A stretch of DNA of 27,364 nt. It comes from Rhodocollybia butyracea. Lineage: Eukaryota; Basidiomycota; Agaricomycetes; Agaricales; Omphalotaceae. The stretch spans positions 1 through 27,364 of the forward strand of contig JADNRY010000761.1 in NCBI GenBank assembly GCA_015501585.1. Reading direction: 5' to 3'. The notes under the pieces are model-generated. The model worked only from the letters and a program-made list of their open reading frames with translations. It was not told the DNA's origin and did no database searches. The position numbers were made by a program, and so were the translations under genes. Below are positions 17,385 to 27,364 of this stretch, in pieces (position 1 is the stretch's first letter; every line of letters begins with the position of its first letter).

Positions 17385-19174
17385 ATGGCCGAAAGGTCTG
17401 AAAAGCCCAATGTACTCATCTGCGGTCCGTGTTTTTCCATTTCAGCAAATACAGTCCTTGACATCTTTTAGGTGGTGTCAATACCTACACGCGTGCTCTG
17501 GCAGCATACCTTGTACCGCTAGAAGGAGAATCCTTGGTCTCAGTGAGTATACCGCCGTTTTTACTGCGTTCATGTTGTGCTCATAGCTACACAGCATCTC
17601 AGAATCGTAGACAAGTACTCTGTTGTTTCCTGCTACAACGTACGCAATCCCTTTTACGTGTCAATCCCTTCCTATAATATCCCTTTCGACAGATATCTTG
17701 GTGCCGAGTTTCCTCAAGTGCTCGCTAAACCTGAAGTCGACTACAAGCAGCTAATCTAACTGTACCATGTCAGTTTCCAACTCTCGATCCGGTAGAAATC
17801 ATCATTTGACTTTAATTTTCAGCCATTGTACAAGCTACTTTTGATCCTCCTGAAGGACGTCGCCCTTATGACTATGTTTTTGACTTGACTGGAGAAGTTC
17901 GCCATGATCGGACCGAGATGGTATGTTTCTTTTTCGTTTCCTTCTCGTTTGCGCACGATTTCACTATCCACCAATCCACGACTTAGATCCAAATCAATAC
18001 GACTTGTAATGTCTCCCGCATGCTCGGCCAGGAAGCCGCTAAACGTAAAGTCAAGGCTTACATTCGAGTTACTCTTCCCTTCTATGAAACAACAAGCAAG
18101 GGATCCCATGATGAGAAAGATGACCCAAAGCCGGAAGGAACCATCGGGATTTGGTGGCATGAAACTTTGCGAATGTTGGCTGCTATCGAAAAGTGCGTAA
18201 TTAGGATTCTTGCCTTTTTCATCTCTTCAGCTGACCTTTTGTATATGATAGTCTGAACCTGGTCATCCTTAGAGTTGGTTTCGTATACGGTTCTTACGTT
18301 GAATTTGGAGACAGTAAGTGTCATCGTTGTATGGAGACGTCTTTGGCTGATATATGAGTGTTACCAGTTACTTCTGCGATTACCGTCGGTTCCGTCTACG
18401 GTTACCTCAAAAAGCCTATGAAATCAGTGTATGGATCGATTGCCGTGTTTGGGATCTTATGTATTGAAACAGATCGCACAGGTGGTCTCCTGGCAAGAAC
18501 CCGACGAATACTCTTCATGCCGAGGATCTGGCCGGTGCAGCCTGGGCCTTGGCCCAATGGATGGACTCGTTAGGACGTAAAGAGGCTGATAGCCTGTCCG
18601 GCGAGACAATCCTCTTCCACAATGACAAGAGTAAAGTATCTCAAGTAGAGGGCATGCAACCACCTGACAAGAAATTAATCGCTCCTCTCTTTAATCTTGT
18701 GAGGATATAGATTTTTTGTATCCTTATTCCTGGCTCACTCTTCGTTCAGGTGGATGACTCCAACAGCACTCTTCTCAGCGTCGGGCAGACAGTCACATCC
18801 TTCTTTGGGACAACATTTGACTTTTTCAATCTAGGCGAGCGGACCATGTACAAAGTATGTATATGCTTTATGTTGCGGCTGAATAGTTTTTGACACGCAT
18901 CGGGCAGTTTATGGACGATGCTGTTGAGGACATTAATGAACACCACGTCGGCGGATGGACACAAATGATCCAGAATTCAAATCCGCCGATTCCTAAGACA
19001 CCCTTATCTGCGTACATGGATAAGTACGCTCTCGAGAAACATGTGGTAGCGTTCAATAACACGAAGATCAAGGAGGTCATTGGGTATCAACTCAAACGAC
19101 CGCATTTCAACCATGACAGTATCAAGGAGATTGTAGATAAATGGAAGGAGGAAGGCAGCTGGCCCATTCTGTAG
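17385..19174 (+). CDS. NAD(P)-binding extended SDR / epimerase-like protein (11 exons)
   Basis: A conserved fungal protein of the NAD-dependent epimerase/dehydratase type; substrate unknown. From MAERSEKPNVLICGGVNTYT it has a beta strand and an atypical glycine motif (GGVNTYTRAL). Then come TYLGAEFPQVL, YDYVFDLTGEVRHDRTEM, NVSRMLGQEAAKRKVKAYIR, WWHETLRMLAAIE, LNLVILRVGFVYG, WSPGKNPTNTLHAEDLAGAA and, at the C terminus, KRPHFNHDSIKEIVDKWKEE. Exons by eye: 17385-17424, 17472-17542, 17595-17639, 17693-17768, 17823-17920, 17987-18192, 18252-18313, 18368-18428, 18482-18698, 18750-18854, 18908-19174. Two frame corrections are needed: one T too many in 17626-17628, and one A short near 17753. The rest is intact. 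I know the family as a widespread fungal NAD(P)-binding protein without an assigned reaction. It is unrelated in function to its neighbours. Confidence 0.8.
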
Positions 19175-19524
19175 TGAATTCTGTTGTAATCTCATTTTTT
19201 TCTTTCCTTTTTGTGTTTGGTTCTTCTCGCTCTATCTTTAAACCGGTTCTGTCTTTTCCTTTCGGCAATGTTTTCGACACGGTGCTATCATGACAAAATA
19301 CCCCAGCTACCCAGACATCGCAATTCCAGAAGCTTTTTATACCTAAAGTACATACAGTGTTCTTTTACATTAGCATAAATTACAGTCGACTAATGGACGC
19401 TTCTTTCTTCGTTGAATTTATTTTAGGGCCAGCGCTTGAGTTTGCAGCATGATTTCGTTCGCACAATTCACCTTGCTACCGGCTGTGCCCTGATTACTAT
19501 AGCTATTCTTCCGCTCTTCTGTAA
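19175..19524. other. Intergenic region between the SDR and cytochrome b561 genes
   Basis: T-rich just after the SDR stop (possible 3' UTR), then mixed sequence leading to the next ATG. No ORF is supported. Confidence 0.5.
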
Positions 19525-20572
19525 ATGTCATCCAACCTTGAAGTCGCAGAAGAAGACTACGAACTGTTACCATCCGATCCTCAAGCGACTGAAGAAATAC
19601 CCAGATGGCTCGCAAGGAAAAAGCAGAGGGAAGAAAGGGCGACGATGTCGCCAAATATGCTGCTTTAGTACGTGTCACTTTCTATTCACCTCGTAAATTT
19701 TTCAGTGTATTTCTTAGGGTGCCCCTTTGGTAAGAACGGGTGAAAAAGACGAAGAGTGCCTCGTCTTACCATTACTAGGTCACTCTAACCGTAACATGGT
19801 TTACCGTGATCAAGATGCTTTTCAATGGGCAGTGGAGCTGGTTTGTCCTGCACCCTACACTTGAATCCTTAGCAATGTTCCTTATCACATACGGTGCGTT
19901 GAATCCAGATTTAACTTTACATGATAATCGGTAAACTCAACATGCAGGCATCATGACCCTTCAGCCAACTTCGCAACGAGGACCAAAGCCGCCGGACTTT
20001 CGCGACATCAGGGAGCCATCCTTTTCCTCGGATTGCCTGCTCTATTAAACGGGGACTTTTGCAATCATCATGAATAAAATTGACGCGGGCAAACCTCATT
20101 TCATAAGTTGGCATTCAGTAAGCCTCTTCGGGCCATTTTTGAACCTAGCGCTGATTGTTGTCGCAGACACTGGGTATAATCGCTGCAGGATGGATCGTCT
20201 TTCAAGTGTGTATAGGTGGTGCAAGTGTTTGGCTTAACGGAAAGGCTTTCGGAGGGCCCAACAAAGCAAAATCTGTTTGGAAATGGCACAGGTACTGGCG
20301 GTGATTCTTGGTTTTTAGGATTGAGCTAACAACTCTGAAGGTTTTCTGGCTACGTCTTGTTCCCGCTGCTACTTATCACAGTCAATTTGGGTGGAGCACT
20401 ATCAAATTGGGCCAGAAAAATGTTTGGCTCCCTATTCGACTGATTGCCTACGGTTTGGCTCCATTGGTGTCTTGGGTCGCCATTTTATCTCGTGTCAGGT
20501 ATCATCCTTTACTTTTGGATTTGCTATGTTACTGATATAGCTTTCAGAGTATCAAAGATGAAATTGTTCTAG
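19525..20572 (+). CDS. Cytochrome b561-domain membrane protein (7 exons, four apparent frame breaks)
   Basis: Cytochrome b561 proteins carry electrons across membranes through two haems, often for ascorbate or ferric-iron reduction. After a charged cytosolic N terminus (MSSNLEVAEEDYELLPSDPQ) come a hydrophobic helix (VTLTVTWFTVIKMLF), then SWFVLHPTLESLAMFLITYG, LSRHQGAILFLGLPALL, HFISWHSTLGIIAAGWIVFQ, KSVWKWHRFSGYVLFPLLL and IAYGLAPLVSWVAILSRV, about six membrane segments. Histidines in LHP, SRHQ, SWHS and KWHR are the likely haem ligands. Exons by eye: 19525-19667, 19718-19729, 19779-19893, 19948-20117, 20167-20291, 20341-20498, 20548-20572. The second exon would be only 12 bases (GAPL); skipping it keeps frame. 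Breaks: G-run near 19637, C near 19976, G-run 20051-20054, A-run 20416-20420. Confidence 0.8.
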
Positions 20573-21417
20573 GTCGTTTATTGTGTAATATATACTAGAT
20601 GACAGGAGAGTGAGTTGAGAGTGCGCAGAATCTGGTTTTATAAACGAGGGGGGGGGGCCACTCATGAAACAAAGTGCGAGGACGAAAATCAGGTAAACCA
20701 AGCTGCTTGAGGGAAACGTCCGTGATGGGTTTCCTATCGAGAGTGGACTTTTGAATGGTGCACCCATGAATGAAATCCACGGTGAATCAAGAAATATATA
20801 ATACAGAGACCGTGAAAGAATTCGTATGCCCGTGAAAGGGAACAGAACAGGAGGACACGAGGAATCATGGGTCACTTTGAAATTCGAAGTACGGAAGTAA
20901 TCGATGTGAAGAGTTCTTGTAAGCGCAAGGGTTATCACGAGAAAGTTTCCACGGTGCATCCCTATGCAGGCATTGGGGGACACAAGATACAAACTGAGCA
21001 TAAGCGCGATAAGTATCGTGATATAGATCTTTACTTGAGAAACAAGCGCCCGTTTCTATATCTGGCTGCTTCTTAGAAGTTGAACAGATGTATTGATCGA
21101 CAAGTGAGATTAGAATGAGAAACGCGCTTCAAGTATGCGAGATTTTATTACATGGTGACGTTTAAGGTGAAGCCGGCACCATATAAATACTTTGTTCACA
21201 GTAATTTTAATCTATCAAGTCAGACAGGCCGTCACAGTCTGTTAGTAGAGTGCTCATCCTGGCGGTTTCTATAAGCATCAGTTATATCTGTTTCGTTTTA
21301 GAAAGTCAAAGCTGGTCTTATTGACACGCTTTTGGCAAGTCAAAGCTGAGGTTATCGAGTTCACATTTATTTGGATGAAACAAAGGATTTAAAACCAAAA
21401 AGTACAGCTGAGTAGAC
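20573..21417. other. Convergent intergenic region
   Basis: It lies between the 3' ends of the b561 gene (+) and the Sec7 gene (-). It contains a run of ten G at 20648-20657 and two AAGTCAAAGCTG words near 21303 and 21340. Short ORFs on both strands lack motifs. At 845 bp it is long for two facing 3' ends, but nothing further is recognised. Confidence 0.5.
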
Positions 21418-24400
21418 TCATGGAGTGTCTACAGAAGTGGGGGCATTTTCGGATATCTCTGGTACAGGTATAACTTCTGTCAAAAAACCAGGCAGGAAAC
21501 GCTCCATTCGTTCAGATGTCATCGACCACAAGGTATGCTGACGTTCGTTCCGTTTGGTCGTCCACGGACGGAGGAACAAGAATCTGGGAGGCATTCATGA
21601 CAAGCAACACATTCTTCAGAGATTCGGGAATGGCTTCATACTGGATTACATTGTTGAGATGAACCAATGAAACAACATGTAAAAACTCACCAGTTGTTCA
21701 CCTCGATCTACATGCATCAAACGGTCGAGTAGATCAAGAATCTCAATCCAGAGGATCCTAATGTCAGCGGTGGCTTGACTTTCCCGAACCTCGAAATGCA
21801 TGAATGTTTTGCAAAGCAACGCAGATGCTCTCAATCTCGTCTCAGGCATACCCTGAGGATCACGTTGAAACACCTGAGGCTTTAGCAAGTCATCTACGAG
21901 GCGGAAGACAATCTTGTTAAACAGTTGTTCGACTTGCTTCGAATTGGCTTGATCCAGGATCGGATGTGAAGCTAATAATGTGCGCTGGAGCTGCCCAATG
22001 GCGGCTTGTCGCACATCACGGGCTGCATTGCTAGACTGATCTTTGAGAGATGTTAGGAGTGGTAGGAAGAAACTGCTCCCAGGCTGCGATGTGCGATGAG
22101 TATGCGATGCAACCCGATTAATCGATTAATTAAATACCCACCGTCGTCACGATGTAGGCCAGACAAATCAATGATAGTGTGATGAATTTCTTTAAGACTG
22201 GTCAGCAGTTCGATTGCTTTGCGTCCGCGTTCCACTGCAGACGAGCTGAATGATGATGTCAGTACGCAAAAAACACGGAATCACATTCAAGCTCACTTGG
22301 CTGCTGTTAGAGGCGCTTGTCGGCGCCCTTGCACCTGGTGTGTTTCTACAGCGTTACTAGCGATAGTGGCAAAGTCGTTAAGCAAGGTCACCAAGGCAGA
22401 AAAGTTGTCCATGGAGACGTGTTGCTCTGGTCCATCAGCGACAAGGCTGTTGAGTAGGTCGAATGAAACTCTCGCTGCTTCCGGATGCGACATAGTGGAA
22501 CGTAGTAAAGCAAATACCAATTTCCATTCTGTTTGGGACCTGCAAGAAAGTTTGGAAAAAATTTCGGCAGCAAAAAATTTGCCTACCTGATGATCTCTCT
22601 GTGTTTCTGAACCAAAAAGATGACTCCAACGACAATCTGTTCTGCTACAGATACTGCAACCTCGGAGGGAAGCCCAGAAAGAAGGTCCAAGGAAACATAG
22701 ATTTTGGTCACGAAGTGAGGGCTGGCCATAAGTGGGAAGATGAGCCAAATGTTCAACAGACGAGATTTGAGTTACCTTCTGAGCGAGTATTACACAAAGT
22801 CGCAATAGGACCAACCACAGCGCGCTCAATCAGAAGGATACTATATTGGCTAGCTGAATCGTGATGCAAGAGAGCAGACAAATGTTCAAAAACAATTGGC
22901 CTAATAATTTGGTCAGAAAAACTAGCTGTGGATAGAAGGGACTGCACACCATAGATCCTCAATATATTGCGGGACATGACATGAAATGCTGACCATCGTT
23001 TCTAACAAAAATATCGACGCAGGATCATAGGGCATTGGGCTAGCAATATTTTCTTTCGGGTACATAGGGTCTTCGGAATCCTGCTTCAGTTTTGCAACAG
23101 TTCTTTCGTGCGCAAGTGCTTCTAAGGCGCGTACAGCCGAGACTAAAGCTTCCAACTCAAGCTGCCTAGATAGTGAACTAAGTCATGAAACCACGAGAAA
23201 AGTATAGGTTTGGCATACATGATTTGGCTGTACAATTCATCGAGTCTGCAAGATGTGATACAATCTATGGTGCAGAGTGTGTTCTCAATGTCTGATTCAG
23301 TAGCTTCGGGCACGAGTGAGTCAGAACTTGCACCATAAGGGTCATGAGATATGATGAGAGCGTTGATAGTAAACCCCCGTCACTTCTAACTGGAGCTCGT
23401 TGAGGCTGGGCACCTCGTAATGGGATCATGGACACGCCTCCTAGGAAGTCCTCCATTTGCAGCATCCGCGCCGGGAGAAGAGAATGGAGAAACAAGTTTT
23501 GAAACATTTCAAAGATCTGCAAAAAATGATCAGAAAAGAATGTCACAGGTAATCGTCAGTGTTCATACTTGAGTCCATCCTTCACGCAAAGCATTTCCGT
23601 TCCCGTTCCACAATGTTGAACAATACGACAGCAGCAAGTTGGCCTTTGAAGTTGATTCCAAACTTGACCGAGAGATTTGATACTGTGATGTTTTGGCCTT
23701 CGACTTCGACGGTCGGATGATTTGGTACACTAACTTGAAGAGCTTCCGGAAGGAGATTAGTGGCCTGGACAGAGAAACAACGACGAAGTCAAAAACACGT
23801 CCGGAAGATTAAAAGTGTTTGGCTAGCGTTGCACATTGTCTGAAGCCTGCGATCGAACCGCTGGATGATGTAGTCGTCGTCGAAGCTGATGAAAGCATAG
23901 GCAATAGCTGAGATGACAGGCTTCCATACAGATTTGAACATTTCAACGTCAAATAGCGGCGTGTTGCATGTTATTAAGCGACCTAGATGAGTATCTATCA
24001 GGCCAATGGGATATTGTTATCGAAATGAAAGCATGCCTGCTTGGCGTGAACGAGCGAGAAGTTCTTTCCATGCATATTCGAAACCTAGAGCGCCCGTGTG
24101 CTCTTCGGGCATGACAATTTCGCGTTTTCGTATTGAGTCATAGATTTCTTGCTATAAAAATGGTTTGAATCATCTCCACCAGCTGCAATGGCCGTGTTAC
24201 TCTTACCAGAAACTCAGGCGAGAAATTGTCCCCGTCGTTTACGCCACGCAGATTTTTTTGATATTCTTCGATGGACATGCTTTCTGCTTTGAGACTTGAG
24301 TTCTAGTGGGCAGATATCAACGATACACATACCTTGACTTGCGGATTATGCAAATCGGTGTTGAGCATGATGACCGAATAAGCAAGGACGTAAACCGCGT

Positions 24401-26906
24401 CTTCGCTTCTGATCTCAGCTTTCAGAAGTCAATTAGCGTCGAGACGATAGGTAACCATTGAGCATACTACCTGGTCCAGCAGCAAAAATATATCGAAGCA
24501 AAAGTTTCAGTAATTCGTGCAATTTGTTGCGATTCTCCAGGAAGACGAAAAGTTTCCAGCATCTCTCGCATGGCATCGGCGATAGGTTTCTAAAAGTAGT
24601 AGCAAGTGAGTGACGTTGAATGAAGGGTTCAACAAGGACCGACATTTTGAAAGTCAAACAAACCAATGAAAGCTTTGAGAACGTCAATGTTGTCTGGCCT
24701 TGAGATAAAATCTCCAAGAAGACGTTTATCCAAACGACTACAGCTCTTGAGGAACCTGGCCAGACTCAATGGCTTGTCAACCGTATCTGACAGGTCCGCA
24801 TAGATAAGTCCATTTTCTTCCAAAAAAGCAAGCCCAGTTTTTGGCTTCGTATTGAACCGCGCCGCGCCGGTCAAAGTGAGTTTCTTTTGTGATTTAGTTT
24901 GAAGAAGGGACTCGGCAGATGGACAATCCTGTGCCAAGCATATTAATGATTTTTGTTAGCAAGTCTGATCGATAGACTTACCAAAGGCCACTCTTGAGAA
25001 GACTATGAAGGGATCAGTGTCGTAGACGAATAGGCCAACGGATTTACGTACACCCTTTGCCCGTTTGGCCATGTCATTAACGAAGGCTAAAAGCAAGTCC
25101 AAACATAGATACTGAGCATTTCTCTGCTGGGCATCGAGGCCACCAGGATAGTGGGAAGGGTAAACAGACTAAAAATACGATGAGATAGTGTACACTGATT
25201 AACTTATGAAGTCAAACCTTTGTTGCAAAGTCGATCAATCGCTCGAAAAGATTTTCGCAGTTGATATCACAATCGTAGTTGGTGTACAAGTCAACCATGA
25301 AACTAGAATGCCTCGAGATCTGACTAAGAGTTTCGAGGACAAGATTCCTGGTCTCTCCTCGGGCAGGTGCGACAAGGATACGCGTTGGTGTCATCGTTCC
25401 ATTATCACCATCCTTCTCGGGCTCAATGGGACCCACAGTCGTGTAACCGGGACGAGGGAGCCAGGGATAGCGGTTTTCTTGGCAAGTGATCCTTTCGCGT
25501 TTCCTGTAGGTGAAGGGGGGGGCAAGCCTATCAATGGTGAAAGCCAAAAAAAGTTCTTGTTGTAGCTTCAAGTGTTCGCGCATGTATCGAACATTGTTGA
25601 TGCAGTGCGCAATGCTGCGTGAAGAACTGTGAGATTATCGGAACGAACGAGCTGGAAAAGATATTTGCATCCTGGGGTCAAGGATGAGCGCTTGAAGTGA
25701 TGGAAATGCGCCTATTCGGGGTCCCGCTTCTTCAAAAGCCGCGTTAAGTATGCCAAGGACCACCAGACGTGTTGAATCAGTGTGCTGCTGATCGTTTGGA
25801 TCGAGAACGTTCACGAGAACTCTCAGAAGCTCAAGTATAGAAGGTAAACTGACTGAATCCAGCGATCAACCCAACTTGAAAGATGGATGAGAATGATACT
25901 TACATTGTGCTCGAGGGACAAATGCAGGTGAGGGGGCCTGTTCTTTATGGTCTTCATCCGGGACGTCTGCCACCTGTTCGTGGCGTTCATCATCGACCTC
26001 GGAAGGAAGTTGGGCAGATGGAACATTCATTTTTATTTCAGCTTCCTCATCTGCGATCAGTTTCGCTTCTTCTATCTCGGAATCTATTTCATGCAGTCGG
26101 GAGAATACGGTTCTGACGAGTGCGTGCATAGTGTTCTCTGCGGAACGTCGAAGTGTTTCTGGTAGACGAAATGAGAGAGTGGACTAGCATAGATATATAA
26201 TACTCACCACTGAGTCGCATCTGACAACATGTCGTCAATACTGTTTCCAGCATTTCACAAACTTCTATGTCTCCAAATACATTCCCAACATCATAGCACA
26301 CAAGCAGTCGTGAATGACGTTGAGGATCTTGAGAAGAACTACTTCGTCGCCAGATGAATCAACTGGGTTCGAATTTGCATCGAGCAACAGTGACACTGAG
26401 CTCGACAAGAGCAAGATCGAGAGTATTTGACTGTGTAGAGATTATGCCGCAGACAAAAAAGTTGTGAAGAGCGGTAAGGGCGGCTGATGTGATGGGACCC
26501 GTTGACAATGGGGATCGGATGATTTCGAAGAACGGAGAGAGTAGAGTGGGTAATGGAAGAGATGATAGCTCTGCAGTGGCAGATTAAAGTAAAGGCAAGA
26601 TTATTTTTTTGGCTTGTAGCTTACCTTCAACGTCCCGCACAACCTTCTTTAATTCTTGAAAGCCAGCCATTAGATCTGCTTCTTTGTTCCCGCTTCCACT
26701 GCCGCGAGTATTGGATGGAGGGCTGGAAATACGAAGACCAAGGTTACTCCCAAGTGCAGATGACCGAGTACTGCTCATGAAGCTCGTTGAAGAAGCCCAT
26801 CGCGAGTTTTTGCGCATGGCTGAAGTGACGGAAAGTATTTCAGAGTATAGTACGTGTTTCTGAGACACATTTCGACGCGTTCGTATGGGAGGTTTTGGAA
26901 GCTCAT
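21418..26906 (-). CDS. GEA1: Sec7-domain ARF guanine-nucleotide exchange factor, GBF1/Gea type (many exons)
   Basis: A large cytosolic protein that loads GTP on ARF GTPases at the Golgi to drive COPI coat assembly. The start ATG (26904-26906) opens MSFQNLPYERVE; after a one-base break come YSEILSVTSAMRKNSRWASS and ELKKVVRDVE of the DCB domain. The first intron is 26571-26624. The HUS region has LPSILELLRVLVNVLDPND, MREHLKLQQELFLAF and VDLYTNYDCDINCENLFERL. The Sec7 domain (about 24900-24200) has FNTKPKTGLAFLEENGLI, LDKRLLGDFISRPDN, FRLPGESQQIA (24530-24560) with the catalytic glutamate, and VLAYSVIMLNTDLHNPQ. The C terminus ends ERMERFLPGFLTEV...SVDTP and TGA (21418-21420). HDS domains fill 24.2-21.4 kb. 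Frame breaks are seen near 26870, 26366, 26290, 25675, 25585, 24486 and 21545, with gains and losses of one base. Not all exons were resolved. Confidence 0.85.
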
Positions 26907-27113
26907 TGAAGTAGAGAAGTTAACCGAAGGTATTCAATTTATTCAAGTAGCACGTGTGACGTGTCTGGGCGCTTACCAAGTGGTAAAGTCGTGGCTAGTT
27001 ATAGTAGTGACGTATGACGTAGCTTGCTACGTTCTTTCCACTCTCAGAGTCATTTACATCCACGTTCACCTCATACGCCCAGTAGATCTAGACAGTAGCC
27101 TTTGACATGGGGG
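26907..27113 (-). promoter_or_regulatory. Upstream region of the Sec7 gene with E-box and TGACG motifs
   Basis: Within 120 bp of the start codon are CACGTG (26951-26956), TGACGTG (26957-26963) and a close pair TGACGTATGACGTA (27008-27021). CACGTG and TGACGT are classical bHLH and bZIP sites. Their clustering suggests a promoter, but no TATA box or start site can be fixed. Confidence 0.4.
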
Positions 27114-27364
27114 TGTGATGCCATAGGCAGTTACCATAAAGATCCGCTATTGTACAGTAGCGCAATAAAAGCGCTATATCTAAGGTGGACTTTGATTAGA
27201 CTTCGATGTCATTGAGCTCTCAGGTACGTTTTCCGGTAGAACCGGTATTCATTATCTGCACGCGCTTCCCGCTCTTATGCGCGCCCATCTCCCGCCCACT
27301 GTATTCTATATAGATGGCTAAGCTTGTCCGCTCAAAGAACCTATGTATTTAACTGTATTGCACT
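27114..27364 (+). mobile_element. Possible LTR start at the right edge
   Basis: After a short G-rich run, TGTGATGCC at 27114 resembles an LTR 5' end, and a CTATATAG TATA-like box lies at 27306-27313, a plausible U3 spacing. No repeat partner, tract or coding region is visible before the window ends. This is a weak call on pattern alone; the stretch holds no ORF worth listing. Confidence 0.25.

Noticed and set aside
26350..26385. A tRNA-like GGGTTCGAATT box
   Set aside because: It lies in a well-supported exon of the Sec7 gene, in frame on the minus strand.

Overview
The window looks like genomic DNA of an agaricomycete (mushroom-forming) basidiomycete. Genes are split by many introns of about 50 bp with GT...AG ends, proteins are of typical basidiomycete type, and the left third carries several transposon families known from mushroom genomes. 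This assignment is inferred from gene style and recognised families; no database was searched.

Left part (1-9351) is a transposon graveyard. It holds the 3' end of a non-LTR (LINE-type) retrotransposon whose poly(A) tail abuts a protein-like minus-strand exon; an LTR-like block (1852-2490) with a 27-bp tandem repeat and nine spaced copies of a short stem-loop; a decayed minus-strand coding fragment; a tandem duplication; a broken Crypton-like tyrosine recombinase gene (minus strand, 3686-5246); and an LTR retrotransposon (5797-9351) that encodes only a Gag-like protein and no polymerase. That last element is the most unusual object here. From LTR to LTR, through coding and non-coding parts alike, it is built of short inverted repeats about every 30-60 nt, far more than chance predicts.

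Middle part (9352-15533) is about 6 kb in which I recognise no gene; it has only short weak ORFs and simple repeats.

Right part (15534-27364) is a compact block of host genes. In order: a mitochondrial 3-hydroxyisobutyrate dehydrogenase (+, valine catabolism), an NAD(P)-binding extended SDR/epimerase-like protein (+), a cytochrome b561-domain membrane protein (+), and a large GBF1/Gea-type Sec7 ARF exchange factor (-, Golgi traffic). They share no pathway; the first three are co-directional and the last converges on them. All four can be followed exon by exon, but each needs at least two single-base frame corrections, mostly at homopolymers. That suggests either unpolished long-read sequence or parallel decay, and it affects how every 'pseudogene' call here should be read.
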